From Planctomycetota bacterium (GTDB taxonomy: Bacteria; Planctomycetota; Planctomycetia; Pirellulales; Pirellulaceae): DNA of 55,835 bases. Below, piece by piece: positions 38,443 to 44,996 of this stretch. Under the pieces are notes generated by a model. It had not been told where the DNA came from. It made no database searches and was given only the letters and a program-made list of their open reading frames with translations. The position numbers and the translations under genes are program-made. The DNA lies in NCBI GenBank assembly GCA_029259935.1, contig JAJDEH010000175.1, forward strand, positions 1 through 55,835, written 5' to 3'. Within the stretch, counting starts at the first letter, position 1. Each line of letters begins with the position of its first letter.

Positions 38443-38949
38443 TAAGGCAGCGTTGCCATTTTGGGCGGCCCGCCATTTGTCGATTCCGGATACGATCGCG
38501 CCATTCCGGCCCATGACTCGGTCACCTAGCGCAACCACTAGTGGATTGGGCCAGGGATGCGCGAATTCTGTGTACGATTCAACGCGCACCATGTGGCTGA
38601 ATGGTGAAACCTCCGGTTGAAGGTGGCACATTGCCAGAACCGCAACTGCAGGGGAGCAGCTCATCCCGGCACCGCAATGGACCAGGAGGCTCTCGATTTC
38701 ACCCGCCGCATCGAGCCACTGAAACAAAGTGCGAATGTCTGATGCGATCGGAGCGTCCTTGCGATCGGGAGACTTTCTATCGCGGAAACGCAGGCACAGA
38801 TGAGACTCTGCCGGAATACTCGGCAACCGCAAGACCCCCAGTTCTTCATCAGGGTCGCCAATTGAGATCATGTGAGTGAAATCAAGGTCGCCGGCGTTCC
38901 TTAGGCTGACTCGGCCACAGATCTTTAGCACCATCTTCTCGAGCCGCAT
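38440..38949 (-). CDS. Dual-specificity-phosphatase-like protein lacking the catalytic Arg
   Basis: About 169 residues. The domain resembles tyrosine/dual-specificity phosphatases: an early 'HMISIGDPDEEL', a middle 'LFQWLDAAGEIESLLVHCGAGMSCSPAVAVLA', and a helical end. The active-site loop should read H-C-x5-R-S; here it reads HCGAGMSCS, with Cys in place of the essential Arg (codon TGC where CGC would give Arg). The nucleophile Cys is kept. It may be a pseudo-phosphatase that binds but does not hydrolyse, or an inactivated gene. ATG 38949 was chosen because it follows the repeat C junction as in the gene at 1600; ATG 38973 is possible. The stop lies on repeat B. Confidence 0.65.
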   Translation of the reverse strand: MRLEKMVLKICGRVSLRNAGDLDFTHMISIGDPDEELGVLRLPSIPAESHLCLRFRDRKSPDRKDAPIASDIRTLFQWLDAAGEIESLLVHCGAGMSCSPAVAVLAMCHLQPEVSPFSHMVRVESYTEFAHPWPNPLVVALGDRVMGRNGAIVSGIDKWRAAQNGNAAL

Positions 38950-38973
38950 AGATCGCGCGTTGATGTCTCCCAC

Positions 38974-39058
38974 TTCGTGATGAGCCGCGATGCGGATGCA
39001 AACAGGTCAGGCAGCGTGTTGCGGTCATCTTAACGAAGGATGGAGGTAATTCGCAAAC
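38974..39058 (-). repeat. Repeat family C, copy 2
   Basis: The reverse complement of this stretch matches 1480-1570 closely (CGTTTGCGAATTACC ... CGTTAAGATGACCGCAACAC ... GTTTGCATCCGCA ... GGCTCATCACGAAG). It leads straight into the start of the phosphatase-like gene, just as copy 1 leads into the gene at 1600. Confidence 0.8.
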
Positions 39059-39079
39059 GAATGGAGCCTGGAGTCACAC

Positions 39080-39244
39080 GCGTTACGGCCTGCACGATCG
39101 CTGACTTTCTAACGGAGCCTTCTCCCGAAGTGCTTCAGTCCAGTTCGTCACCTCCCCAAACCGCTCCAGGTGCTACCGGTCGGAGCGGCAAATAACCGGG
39201 CGGGATTCACACTCGCAAGAACCAACACGCCTTTCACGACACAC
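39080..39244 (-). repeat. Repeat family A, copy 3 (5' part)
   Basis: On the minus strand it starts GTGTGTCGTGAAAGGCGTG after ACCTAACAATTGAGAACT. The upstream flank contains ACCTAAC, a perfect RYYYAAC attC core. It continues through the T-arm-like hairpin and CCGGTAGCACCTGGAGCGG and ends at GCCGTAACGCG, then joins repeat C copy 2. Confidence 0.75.
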
Positions 39245-39280
39245 AGTTCTCAATTGTTAGGTGGTTTTGGGCGACAGGGC

Positions 39281-39694
39281 TTAGACAAGGGACTCGTACA
39301 GGTGTCGGTCGCGCTGCTCACAACGCTCCAATGCATCAATGATCATTGTAGTGGCATCGGGGACGTCTTTGGCGAATCCCGATACGTATTCCCAAGGCCG
39401 GTTTTCACTTGGAAGCAAGTATTTAATATCGCCAAAAGCGAAAGGCTCGCGTGGATCAATGTAGACCTGAGGAAATGCACGCTTACCTTCAATTCCGAAA
39501 CGCGGTGCGTGGTATATCGCCAGCGTCAAATGCCCGTCGTATTCGATCCATTTTTTGGGTCCGCCGGCTAATTGGAGCGAAGCAATGAGTTCGATTCCCT
39601 TCTGCGCAGTTTGGATGTCGTGGCGACTAGAACCGTCGTATTCCAACGTTCCGTTGAGTTCTTTGAGGACTTGTTCGAAGTTGTGTAAGATCAT
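39281..39694 (-). CDS. Hypothetical cassette protein, 137 residues
   Basis: A soluble protein with no signal or membrane helix. It has a beta-rich middle (WIEYDGHLTLAIYHAPRFG, VYIDPREPFAFGDIKYLLP) and a helical C terminus (ATTMIIDALERCEQRDRHLY). No family is recognised; size and composition are like small immunity or accessory proteins, but this is only an impression. The ATG at 39694 directly follows the 3' half of repeat A (copy 5). After the stop come 21 bases and then the ACCTAAC box and repeat A copy 3. A member of the minus-strand small-gene block. Confidence 0.6.
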   Translation of the reverse strand: MILHNFEQVLKELNGTLEYDGSSRHDIQTAQKGIELIASLQLAGGPKKWIEYDGHLTLAIYHAPRFGIEGKRAFPQVYIDPREPFAFGDIKYLLPSENRPWEYVSGFAKDVPDATTMIIDALERCEQRDRHLYESLV

Positions 39695-39737
39695 GTTGGT
39701 GAGCGACAGGATGGGCTATATCCTTTTGAGTTGAAAA

Positions 39738-39855
39738 TGAGCCGGGGGGCTGGCTAATTGGAAATTGTAGCGATCCGCTGGGACCGCCGAAAGTTTGCCG
39801 GCGGCGGACAGGCGCTTCGAGACCGTCAACTGGTGACAGCAACTGCATGTAGGCG
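39738..39855 (-). repeat. Repeat family A, copy 5 (3' part only)
   Basis: On the minus strand, GTCACCAGTTGACGGTCTCG ... AACTTTCGGCGGTCCC ... GGATCGCTACAATTTCC matches the 3' half of copies 2 and 4. It runs up to the start of the gene at 39694. Confidence 0.75.
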
Positions 39856-39863
39856 CTCCTGCG

Positions 39864-39940
39864 GACAGCCACGAAGAACACAAAAAAACACGAGAAAAGC
39901 TGCTCGCTCTTCGGTGTGAATTTTTGCGCTATTTGTGGCA
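39864..39940. repeat. A/T-tract palindromic repeat family D, copy 2
   Basis: GGACAGCCACGAAGAACACA ... TTTTTGCGCTATTTGTGGC, a diverged member of the family at 38173 and 43953. It sits directly next to the truncated end of repeat B copy 3. Confidence 0.75.
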
Positions 39941-39941
39941 A

Positions 39942-39986
39942 AAAACTTCGGCTCGAAGACTCGCGAAGTAAAATCCTTACTCGTTA
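39942..39986 (-). repeat. Repeat family B, copy 3 (truncated), starting at a stop codon
   Basis: Minus strand TAACGAGTAAGGATTTTACT then TCGCGAGTCTTCGAGCCGAA. The first three bases are the stop codon of the 39984-40331 gene. It is cut after about 45 bases by repeat D copy 2. Confidence 0.85.
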
Positions 39987-40331
39987 TCCGTCACTGCTGT
40001 TCTTCCGGACGCTGGCATTGTCAACGTTCCGACAGGCGACCAGGACTTCCTTGTAGCCGGGGCGATCACGCCATTTTTTCACAATATCAACTGCCACTTC
40101 CAGTGGAAGGGCATCCCAGAATCGTACGACCAATTGCCACTCTGCGTTGTCCTCCTGCTTCCTGAATGGGCTCGCTCTGACGTTGTATTTCTTGGCGACG
40201 GCGAACACTGCCTGCTTAAGTGCATCGACGCGCTTCGCCACTTTTTCACGATCGTATCGATGTTCAATCGCGTGTAGCAGTTCAACGCGCCGGCGTTCTA
40301 GAACAGCATTCTTGTCGGAATTCTTGGACAT
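39984..40331 (-). CDS. Hypothetical cassette protein, 115 residues
   Basis: Small, basic and mostly helical: 'NAVLERRRVELLHAIEHRYD', 'RVDALKQAVFAVAKKYNV', 'LVVRFWDALPLEVAVDIVKK'. No signal peptide or membrane helix. No family is recognised. The ATG at 40331 is preceded on the minus strand by a candidate attC end (GTTAGGT, about 80 bases upstream). The stop codon forms the first bases of repeat B copy 3. The coding call rests on its clean bounds and sensible composition. Confidence 0.6.
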   Translation of the reverse strand: MSKNSDKNAVLERRRVELLHAIEHRYDREKVAKRVDALKQAVFAVAKKYNVRASPFRKQEDNAEWQLVVRFWDALPLEVAVDIVKKWRDRPGYKEVLVACRNVDNASVRKNSSDG

Positions 40332-40407
40332 CGTGGTGGCACAAAATGAACGGCTCGGACGTTGCCGTCGCTATCGTGGATTCTCGACCTAGCGAAAGAA
40401 AATGACG

Positions 40408-40457
40408 GGGCCACCTAACAACGACCCGCGTAACCGGGCGGCGATGTTACGCGTTGA
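40408..40457 (-). repeat. Candidate attC-like site
   Basis: Minus strand: GCGTAAC, then CCCG-GTTACG-CGGG in the middle and GTTGTTAGGT at the end. The last box GTTAGGT fits GTTRRRY exactly, and TAAC pairs with GTTA. It is short, and the inner stems are weak, so this is tentative. It lies upstream of the gene at 40331 in the same orientation. Confidence 0.3.
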
Positions 40458-40614
40458 TTTCAGGTTTCGCCGCTCCGGTTCACGCAATGGTTCAAGTAAG
40501 CCGCTTTCGCGGCGGGATAGTTGAGTTTAGCGGATTCTCCGTGCGTGAGGCAATTTGATTAGGGATATTTTCCTTGTTGATCTTTCTTTCTCTCTCAACA
40601 AGGAGACATTTCAG

Positions 40615-40728
40615 ATGGGTAAGGCAATTTCTTCTTTCTTCGTCGAACCGCTCTACTCGCGGATGGCGGACGACTTGCATTTAGCGGAAATGAGTCAGCG
40701 GACGCATGACGTCTATTTGTGGGCGGTG
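40615..40728 (+). pseudogene. Truncated tyrosine recombinase (N-terminal core-binding fragment)
   Basis: AAGGAG precedes an ATG that opens MGKAISSFFVEPLYSRMADD, followed by LHLAEMSQRTHDVYLWAV. This matches the start of phage-integrase family recombinases (the SAM-like arm-binding region, typically 'MxxDLxLxGMSxRTxxxYLxAV'). The gene is cut near 40724, where repeat B copy 4 begins, so the catalytic R-H-R-Y domain is absent. It could be a leftover integron or IS91-associated integrase. It points opposite to the surrounding cassette genes. Confidence 0.6.
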
Positions 40729-40848
40729 CCAGGAAGTGAGCGGGAACCATTTCCCGTAGCCAAGCCCGCTTTCGCCCAGACCGGGCTTCTTGAACAGAGG
40801 ACTTGGCCTTCGGCTCGAAGATTCGCGAATTCAATTCCTTACTCGTTA
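40723..40848 (-). repeat. Repeat family B, copy 4
   Basis: Minus strand TAACGAGTAAGGAATTGAAT, TCGCGAATCTTCGAGCCGAA, a hairpin AAGCCCGGTCTGGGCGAAAG then CGGGCTT, and a CGGGAAATGGTTCCCG palindrome. It begins 10 bases after the TAG stop of the 40859-41587 gene, not on it, and truncates the recombinase fragment at the other end. Confidence 0.85.
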
Positions 40849-40858
40849 TGTGCCAATT

Positions 40859-41587
40859 CTACGCGGGTGACTCCAGAATCCTCTCCACTTGTTCACGAAT
40901 TCGTGGGGAACAACTCAAGATTGATAGTCCGGTGGTTGCACATCCCCTTTTTATCAAATCAAAGAAGAAGGCTTCCGACTCATCGACTGACGGAAATGCC
41001 TGTTCTCCATCATCCCATTCAGCGGACAAGTTGAATTCGTAACGGATTGTATGTCCGATCTGTTCGACGACGAGCCATTTTGATGCATCATTCGACGCCA
41101 TGAACTTTGCGAGACATGTTTCCGGCTGAAGCAATCTCAGAAATCGTGTTAGCGGCACATTTAGACGTTCGGATTTCTCAAGTACGACGGTGTCTAGTTG
41201 GTCCGCGAGGAACACATTGTCGTGGTGCAGGACAGCAATCTTGAAAGATGGCGTGTCGGTTATGAATAGGAATTCGTCAGCACCGTCAACGCCACCGACG
41301 GGGATGCATTGAGTTCCTGCGACGCAATCCGGCCCGGGCGAACAGCATTGTCGGAGATAGAGTTCCTTGTAGAAACAGAAGGTCTTGCTGAAGACAACCT
41401 CGTCGTCGTTGTACCAGTCGTCGATTTCGCGCGGATCGAACGAGAAGCTTAACGTGGTCATACCATCGGCTGACAGAATCGAGATCCAATCATCGAGTAG
41501 GTTGCGTCCGACGGAGTTTGTGCGATCTGCGACCAAGCGATCTACCGCGAGTGAAAACTCAGCCTTAGTGGATTCAAAGTCCGTCAT
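40859..41587 (-). CDS. Hypothetical cassette protein, 242 residues
   Basis: A soluble acidic protein. It has a cysteine cluster in the middle (YLRQCCSPGPDCVAGTQC), a beta-rich block (ADEFLFITDTPSFKIAVLHH) and a C-terminal 'EQAFPSVDESEAFFFDLIKRG'. Parts resemble SUKH-like or immunity-type proteins in style, but I cannot assign a family. The ATG at 41587 was chosen because codons further upstream translate repeat A copy 4 and are not protein-like. It belongs to the minus-strand block; the stop is 10 bases before repeat B copy 4. Confidence 0.6.
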   Translation of the reverse strand: MTDFESTKAEFSLAVDRLVADRTNSVGRNLLDDWISILSADGMTTLSFSFDPREIDDWYNDDEVVFSKTFCFYKELYLRQCCSPGPDCVAGTQCIPVGGVDGADEFLFITDTPSFKIAVLHHDNVFLADQLDTVVLEKSERLNVPLTRFLRLLQPETCLAKFMASNDASKWLVVEQIGHTIRYEFNLSAEWDDGEQAFPSVDESEAFFFDLIKRGCATTGLSILSCSPRIREQVERILESPA

Positions 41588-41598
41588 CGCTTTTGGCA

Positions 41599-42066
41599 CA
41601 TAGCGTCTAGTGTTTTGTCGTCTCGTTGCCCAGCCATGAGCGCTGAAGCATGTTGAACTGAGCCGCGTAGCGGTTGGCCCTTTGGGAATTTTAGCGATCT
41701 GGCAGGACGGGCGAAAGTTCACCGGTGCTCGACAGGGGGTTCCGAGACCGTCAACTGGCGACAGAAACTGGGTGTAGGGAAGCGCCCTGTCTGTCCAGGG
41801 AGCGTTGTGACGCCAACCGAGCAACCTCGGCGGCCTCCCCCAAAGGATTGATTGGGGTGGCTCCCACATTACAAGTTTCGAGGCCCGCTCAACGTTCACT
41901 CGCGTTACGGCCGGCACGCTCGCTGACTTCCTCAAGGAGCCATCGTCTGAAGTACTTCAGGCCAGTTCGTTACTTCCCCAAACCGCTCCAGGTGCTACCG
42001 GCCGGAGCAACAAATGACCGCGCGGGATTCGCCCCCGCATAAACCAACACGCCTTTCACGGCGCAC
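41599..42066 (-). repeat. Repeat family A, copy 4 (longest)
   Basis: On the minus strand it starts GTGCGCCGTGAAAGGCGTG after GGCAACTAGGGATT and ends AACACTAGACGCTATG, 12 bases before the gene at 41587. It contains all blocks of copy 2 plus about 100 extra bases (TTGGGGGAGGCCGCCGAGG and following). The 5' half is the group II intron-like part; 'AACGCGAGTGAACGTTGAGC' and 'GGTGCTACC' (complement) blocks are present. No reverse transcriptase is encoded. Confidence 0.7.
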
Positions 42067-42103
42067 AATCCCTAGTTGCCCTGCGGTTTTTTGGCAACGG
42101 TAT

Positions 42104-42889
42104 CTATTCGTCTTCATCCATCAGTGCATCCGAAACGAGGAAAAGCAATTTCTCTTTTGCGGAATCAAATTCTTCAAATTCGTAGTCGAACCAAAAGTCT
42201 TTTGATTGCAGCTCATCTTGCACGGCCTCACCGACCAGGTATCCGTCCGACCTCGAATACACCAGACAATAAATGACATCCATCCATTTTATGGCAAACA
42301 AAGCAAGTTGACCGTCAAGAAGATTTACTTGTACCTGGAGGTCATGGCCAAGTGACTTAAGCTGATCCGCAAGTTTGGTAAGTTCGTCCGCCAAATTTCG
42401 ATCGTTCTGATCAACAAACGTCATACGGCCATCACGATCTAGATTCTCTTCGATAGCAATTCGCACTGCCGTCACTACGTCGCGTTGTCGTTGTTCTTTT
42501 GAGTACACGCGCCGACCATTTCTGACATCATCCTTGTACCTGTCAATTTCACTGTCGAAAGACTCGCTTGCGCGACCGACGGGCTCAATCCCTGGTGGAT
42601 CGTGGGACATCAGGCACAATTCGTCGTCGTCGATGCTTGCTGCCTTAATGAAATAGAAGTTGCCGCATCCGTCTCCATATCCCAAAGCTAAGAAGTGATC
42701 TTGCCAGATACCTTTCCAGTCTTCCCTCATTTCACGATTACCATAGATCACTTCATTCGTGTTCTCGTAGTATTCCTCTTCGCCAAACGGAAAATCTAGA
42801 GGCTCAGCATCCGCAATGAATTTCCGAAATGCGGCGGGCACCACGAGACCAAGTGATCGTTCGATTTTGTCGAAGTCAAATGCAGTCAT
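42104..42889 (-). CDS. SMI1/KNR4 (SUKH) family protein
   Basis: 261 residues. The N-terminal 130 residues match the SUKH fold: 'FDKIERSLGLVVPAAFRKFI' (the classic 'LG..LP..Y..FL' start), 'DHFLALGYGDGCGNFYFI' and 'DDELCLMSHDPPGIEPV'. SUKH proteins often serve as immunity proteins to bacterial toxins; no toxin gene is adjacent here, so it may be an orphan immunity gene. The C-terminal half is an unassigned alpha/beta region. ATG 42889 starts the domain; it follows a CCGTTATGG junction on the minus strand. Repeat A copy 4 follows the stop. Confidence 0.75.
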   Translation of the reverse strand: MTAFDFDKIERSLGLVVPAAFRKFIADAEPLDFPFGEEEYYENTNEVIYGNREMREDWKGIWQDHFLALGYGDGCGNFYFIKAASIDDDELCLMSHDPPGIEPVGRASESFDSEIDRYKDDVRNGRRVYSKEQRQRDVVTAVRIAIEENLDRDGRMTFVDQNDRNLADELTKLADQLKSLGHDLQVQVNLLDGQLALFAIKWMDVIYCLVYSRSDGYLVGEAVQDELQSKDFWFDYEFEEFDSAKEKLLFLVSDALMDEDE

Positions 42890-42982
42890 TGATTTACCCC
42901 ATAACGGGAAGGTCTTCGGAGTCGGCGGCCACGCGTGTAAAACCGGGGACATACTAATTATTGGCAGAGCGAGGTTGGCTTG

Positions 42983-43123
42983 TCAGTTTACCGACCTAGA
43001 ATCCATCCTGTAGTCGCACTCGAAAGAAACAACAAAGTACAATGTCCCCTTTTTCGCCCGAACAGCCGGTTTCGCATCGAGCAAGAAAACCGGGTATACG
43101 AGCATGAATCGCTTCATTGGCAT
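42983..43123 (-). CDS. Possible 46-residue cassette ORF
   Basis: Starts MPMKRFMLVYPVFLLDAKPA directly after GGCGTTATGCC, the end of a candidate attC site, and stops at 42983. One weak hydrophobic patch. It would be unremarkable elsewhere; its exact position after a cassette-type junction is the only support. Between it and the gene at 42889 lie two outward-facing GGGGACAT motifs of unknown meaning. Confidence 0.25.
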   Translation of the reverse strand: MPMKRFMLVYPVFLLDAKPAVRAKKGTLYFVVSFECDYRMDSRSVN

Positions 43124-43175
43124 AACGCCAAAATCACCCGGCGGCGGCGAGTAACTGCCGACTCGTTGTACGGCG
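43119..43175 (-). repeat. Candidate attC-like site
   Basis: Minus strand: CGCCGTACAACGAG at one end and TTGGCGTTATGCC at the other, with a GC-rich middle. The GTACAAC and GTTATGC boxes fit the core pattern loosely (AAC/GTT kept). It starts 8 bases after the stop of the 43183 gene and ends at the ATG of a small reading frame. Confidence 0.25.
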
Positions 43176-43182
43176 TTTGTCT

Positions 43183-43776
43183 TCAGCCGAGCAACAATGC
43201 AACGAGGCGCGTCGCCATCCATTGCCGTTCCGCGTCTCTGTCACGTGCGGCTTTGGCAGTTGCGCGAGCAACCCAGCCGACGATCTCGCAGATCTCATCA
43301 TGATCTTCGTTTTGGAGAAATGCATCAATACAAATACTGGCATGACTTGCCGATTCAGCCGCTGCCATTGCACGGCACAGTTCGGGATCGACATCATCGG
43401 TAAATCCTGGGTAGTCGGCATCAATAATTGCCTGCTGGGCTTCATTGGATAGGTGGTCAAAGTCGGCCACAACTCGGTCAGCGATCCACGCTTGGCACGC
43501 AACCACGGCATTCGTTGGACGCGCGTCATTCGGAAATCGGGCTTCCCACATTGGCAAAGTACGTGTTGCAGCCTCGCAACAGAAGTCAATGCACTGTTTA
43601 TCAGAAAGAGGTAACGCGATTTGTTCGATGCTTGTGCGATAGTGTTGATCGAGTTCTAGGGAGGGAATGCCGGTAGCGAGGGCGCCTGAATGCCCCAGAG
43701 CGGCGGCAGTCGCGATGCTGCGTTCTGAAAGCCCGCCAGCCGAGAGTCGTATAAGCAGCGATTCCGAGGAATTCAT
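43183..43776 (-). CDS. Hypothetical cassette protein, 197 residues
   Basis: A helical soluble protein: 'LSERSIATAAALGHSGALAT', 'KQCIDFCCEAATRTLPMWEA', 'AVVACQAWIADRVVADFDHL', 'SEAQQAIIDADYPGF'-like segment, and 'RAMAAAESASHASICIDAFL'. The pattern of repeated Ala-rich helices suggests an all-alpha bundle. I do not recognise the family. The ATG at 43776 follows TTCGTTATCCCACG (a GTTATCC box, as at 817) by about 20 bases. Repeat C copy 3 lies just upstream. A member of the minus-strand block. Confidence 0.6.
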   Translation of the reverse strand: MNSSESLLIRLSAGGLSERSIATAAALGHSGALATGIPSLELDQHYRTSIEQIALPLSDKQCIDFCCEAATRTLPMWEARFPNDARPTNAVVACQAWIADRVVADFDHLSNEAQQAIIDADYPGFTDDVDPELCRAMAAAESASHASICIDAFLQNEDHDEICEIVGWVARATAKAARDRDAERQWMATRLVALLLG

Positions 43777-43814
43777 CTTGCGGTGGAATGTCGTGGGATA
43801 ACGAATCGCGATCT

Positions 43815-43905
43815 ATACGGCCGCTTTGAGACGGGTAGATCGGGTGTTGAACTTTGCCGCTTCGCGAGGGCGGGCGTTCGATGCGGATGCCACCTCACTG
43901 CGAAG
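43815..43905 (-). repeat. Repeat family C, copy 3 (diverged)
   Basis: Minus strand GGCATCCGCATCGAACGCCC ... GCGAAGCGGCAAAGTTCAAC. It aligns with the right half of copies 1 and 2 and again precedes a small gene. Confidence 0.5.
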
Positions 43906-43952
43906 CGGATGACAATCAGTGTACGGTTCCCGGCAGCGACAATGCAAGCTGA

Positions 43953-44026
43953 CGGATAGCCACGAAAAGCACAAGAAGGCACAAAAACTCGCTCCATCTT
44001 TGTGGATTTTTGTGTTTTTCGTGGCC
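43953..44026. repeat. A/T-tract palindromic repeat family D, copy 3
   Basis: GGATAGCCACGAAAAGCACA ... GTGTTTTTCGTGGCC. The middle CTCGCTCCATCTTTGTGGAT is identical to copy 1 at 38173. Confidence 0.85.
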
Positions 44027-44168
44027 AGACGAAGAAACGGGGACGGGTCCAGTTTGCTGTTCGCTTATCCCCCATGTTCGGCCTTCCCCTTACGCGCTAT
44101 GGGCGCTGTCCTAGGCATCTACCCCGCTTGCCGCAATCGCCTCCGCTTGCCAATAACTGGACCTGTCC

Positions 44169-44194
44169 TTGTTTGTCTGTCTGTTTGTCTGTCC
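44169..44194. repeat. Short GTTT/GTCT microsatellite
   Basis: About six tandem units alternating GTTT and GTCT next to the MITE at 44206. A simple repeat, prone to slippage. Confidence 0.8.
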
Positions 44195-44205
44195 AACACA
44201 CCAAT

Positions 44206-44318
44206 TAGGCGTTGTCCCAAAACTTCGTAGCGAAAGTCGTCTAGACTTTCGGCCACGTATAAAACCGAGACTCTTGACGAGTTTCGCTACGGTCATTCGA
44301 GTTTTGGGACAAAGCCTA
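44206..44318. mobile_element. MITE-like palindromic element
   Basis: Terminal inverted repeats TAGGCGTTGTCCCAAAACT (left) and AGTTTTGGGACAAAGCCTA (right), with two mismatches, and an inner pair CGTAGCGAAAGTCGTC / CGTCAAGAGTC-type arms. About 113 bases, no coding capacity. It is inserted next to the outer end of repeat B copy 5. The transposase that would move it is not in the window. Confidence 0.8.
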
Positions 44319-44446
44319 GCACTCTGGCATGAAACGAGCCGGAAACGTTTCCCATAGCCAAGCTTGACTTCGCTGCCACCAGGCTTCTTGAAAAGACGAC
44401 TCGGCCTTCGGCTCGAAGACTCGCGAACTCCAAGCCTCACTCGTTA
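44319..44446 (-). repeat. Repeat family B, copy 5, starting at a stop codon
   Basis: Minus strand TAACGAGTGAGGCTTGGAGT, TCGCGAGTCTTCGAGCCGAA, AGAAGCCTGGTGGCAGCGAA, GGGAAACGTTTCC and GGCTCGTTTCATGCCAGAGT. Full length at about 128 bases. The first three bases are the stop codon of the 44444 gene. Confidence 0.88.
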
Positions 44447-44941
44447 GGGGCGATCATCGGCTTGACTATCGTTGTCCCCGCGCTCCTGGCCTACGTCGAA
44501 AATCGCCAATTCGAGCGCAAACGTTTCCGTCATGCCGTCCGCCGTCATTGATGACCAAAGCAATTCTCTTTGGATCAGGGATTCTACGGCAGGACCGGGC
44601 AACGATAGCGAGTTTAGGTGAGACCAAGTTAAAACGCTACCGCCTGCCCGTACGAACCCGAGCACAACTTCCTTCTCGTCGTCGCTCAATTGGTCGTAGA
44701 TATGCTCCGCTTCTTCTCGCTTTATGCGACGCTTTGCGCGGCGAGTTGCCTTTTCGTGCAGCCCGGAAGCAATCAGCCGAATGATTGGAAACGAGATAAT
44801 CGTAGAAAATGCCCCAACCACCCAGTCCTTAGATACGAGGTAGCCAACCAGGCCGATAATTCCCGATACGAACGTCGCGACGCTCCGGCCGAAATCGCTC
44901 TCGGTGTAAACGCGTTCGGCCCACTTGTTGATGGTGTCCAC
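44444..44941 (-). CDS. Membrane protein with C-terminal winged-helix-like region (SieB-like)
   Basis: 165 residues. Two hydrophobic helices near residues 20-55 (VATFVSGIIGLVGYLVSKDW, VVGAFSTIISFPIIRLIASG), a basic linker, then a soluble region 'AEHIYDQLSDDEKEVVLGFV' with 'LNSLSLPGPAVESLIQRELL'. The layout is like superinfection-exclusion protein B: two membrane helices and a small helical 'leave-one-subunit' domain. That resemblance is weak and unverified. The GTG at 44941 is used, with AGGAGG upstream. It belongs to the minus-strand block; the stop lies on repeat B copy 5. Confidence 0.5.
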   Translation of the reverse strand: MDTINKWAERVYTESDFGRSVATFVSGIIGLVGYLVSKDWVVGAFSTIISFPIIRLIASGLHEKATRRAKRRIKREEAEHIYDQLSDDEKEVVLGFVRAGGSVLTWSHLNSLSLPGPAVESLIQRELLWSSMTADGMTETFALELAIFDVGQERGDNDSQADDRP

Positions 44942-44947
44942 AGGAAG

Positions 44948-44996
44948 CCTCCTAGCGAATTGCAGCGACCGCCGTTCAGCGCCCCAGCAAGCTATT
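44948..44996 (-). repeat. Candidate short attC-like stem
   Basis: Minus strand: TAGC then TTGC near one end and GCAATTCGCTA near the other, pairing TAGC/GCTA and TTGC/GCAA with a three-base bulge around a GC-rich centre. The first bases are the stop codon of the 44992 gene, and the next gene starts right after. The canonical core boxes are absent, so it is only a candidate. Confidence 0.25.

Noticed and set aside
41588..41935. N-terminal 116-codon extension of the 40859 gene
   Set aside because: The extension translates repeat A copy 4, is not protein-like, and the same DNA is non-coding elsewhere.
38320..44450. CRISPR array as an explanation for the repeats
   Set aside because: The repeats are 40-470 bases, irregularly spaced by whole genes, and no cas gene is present.
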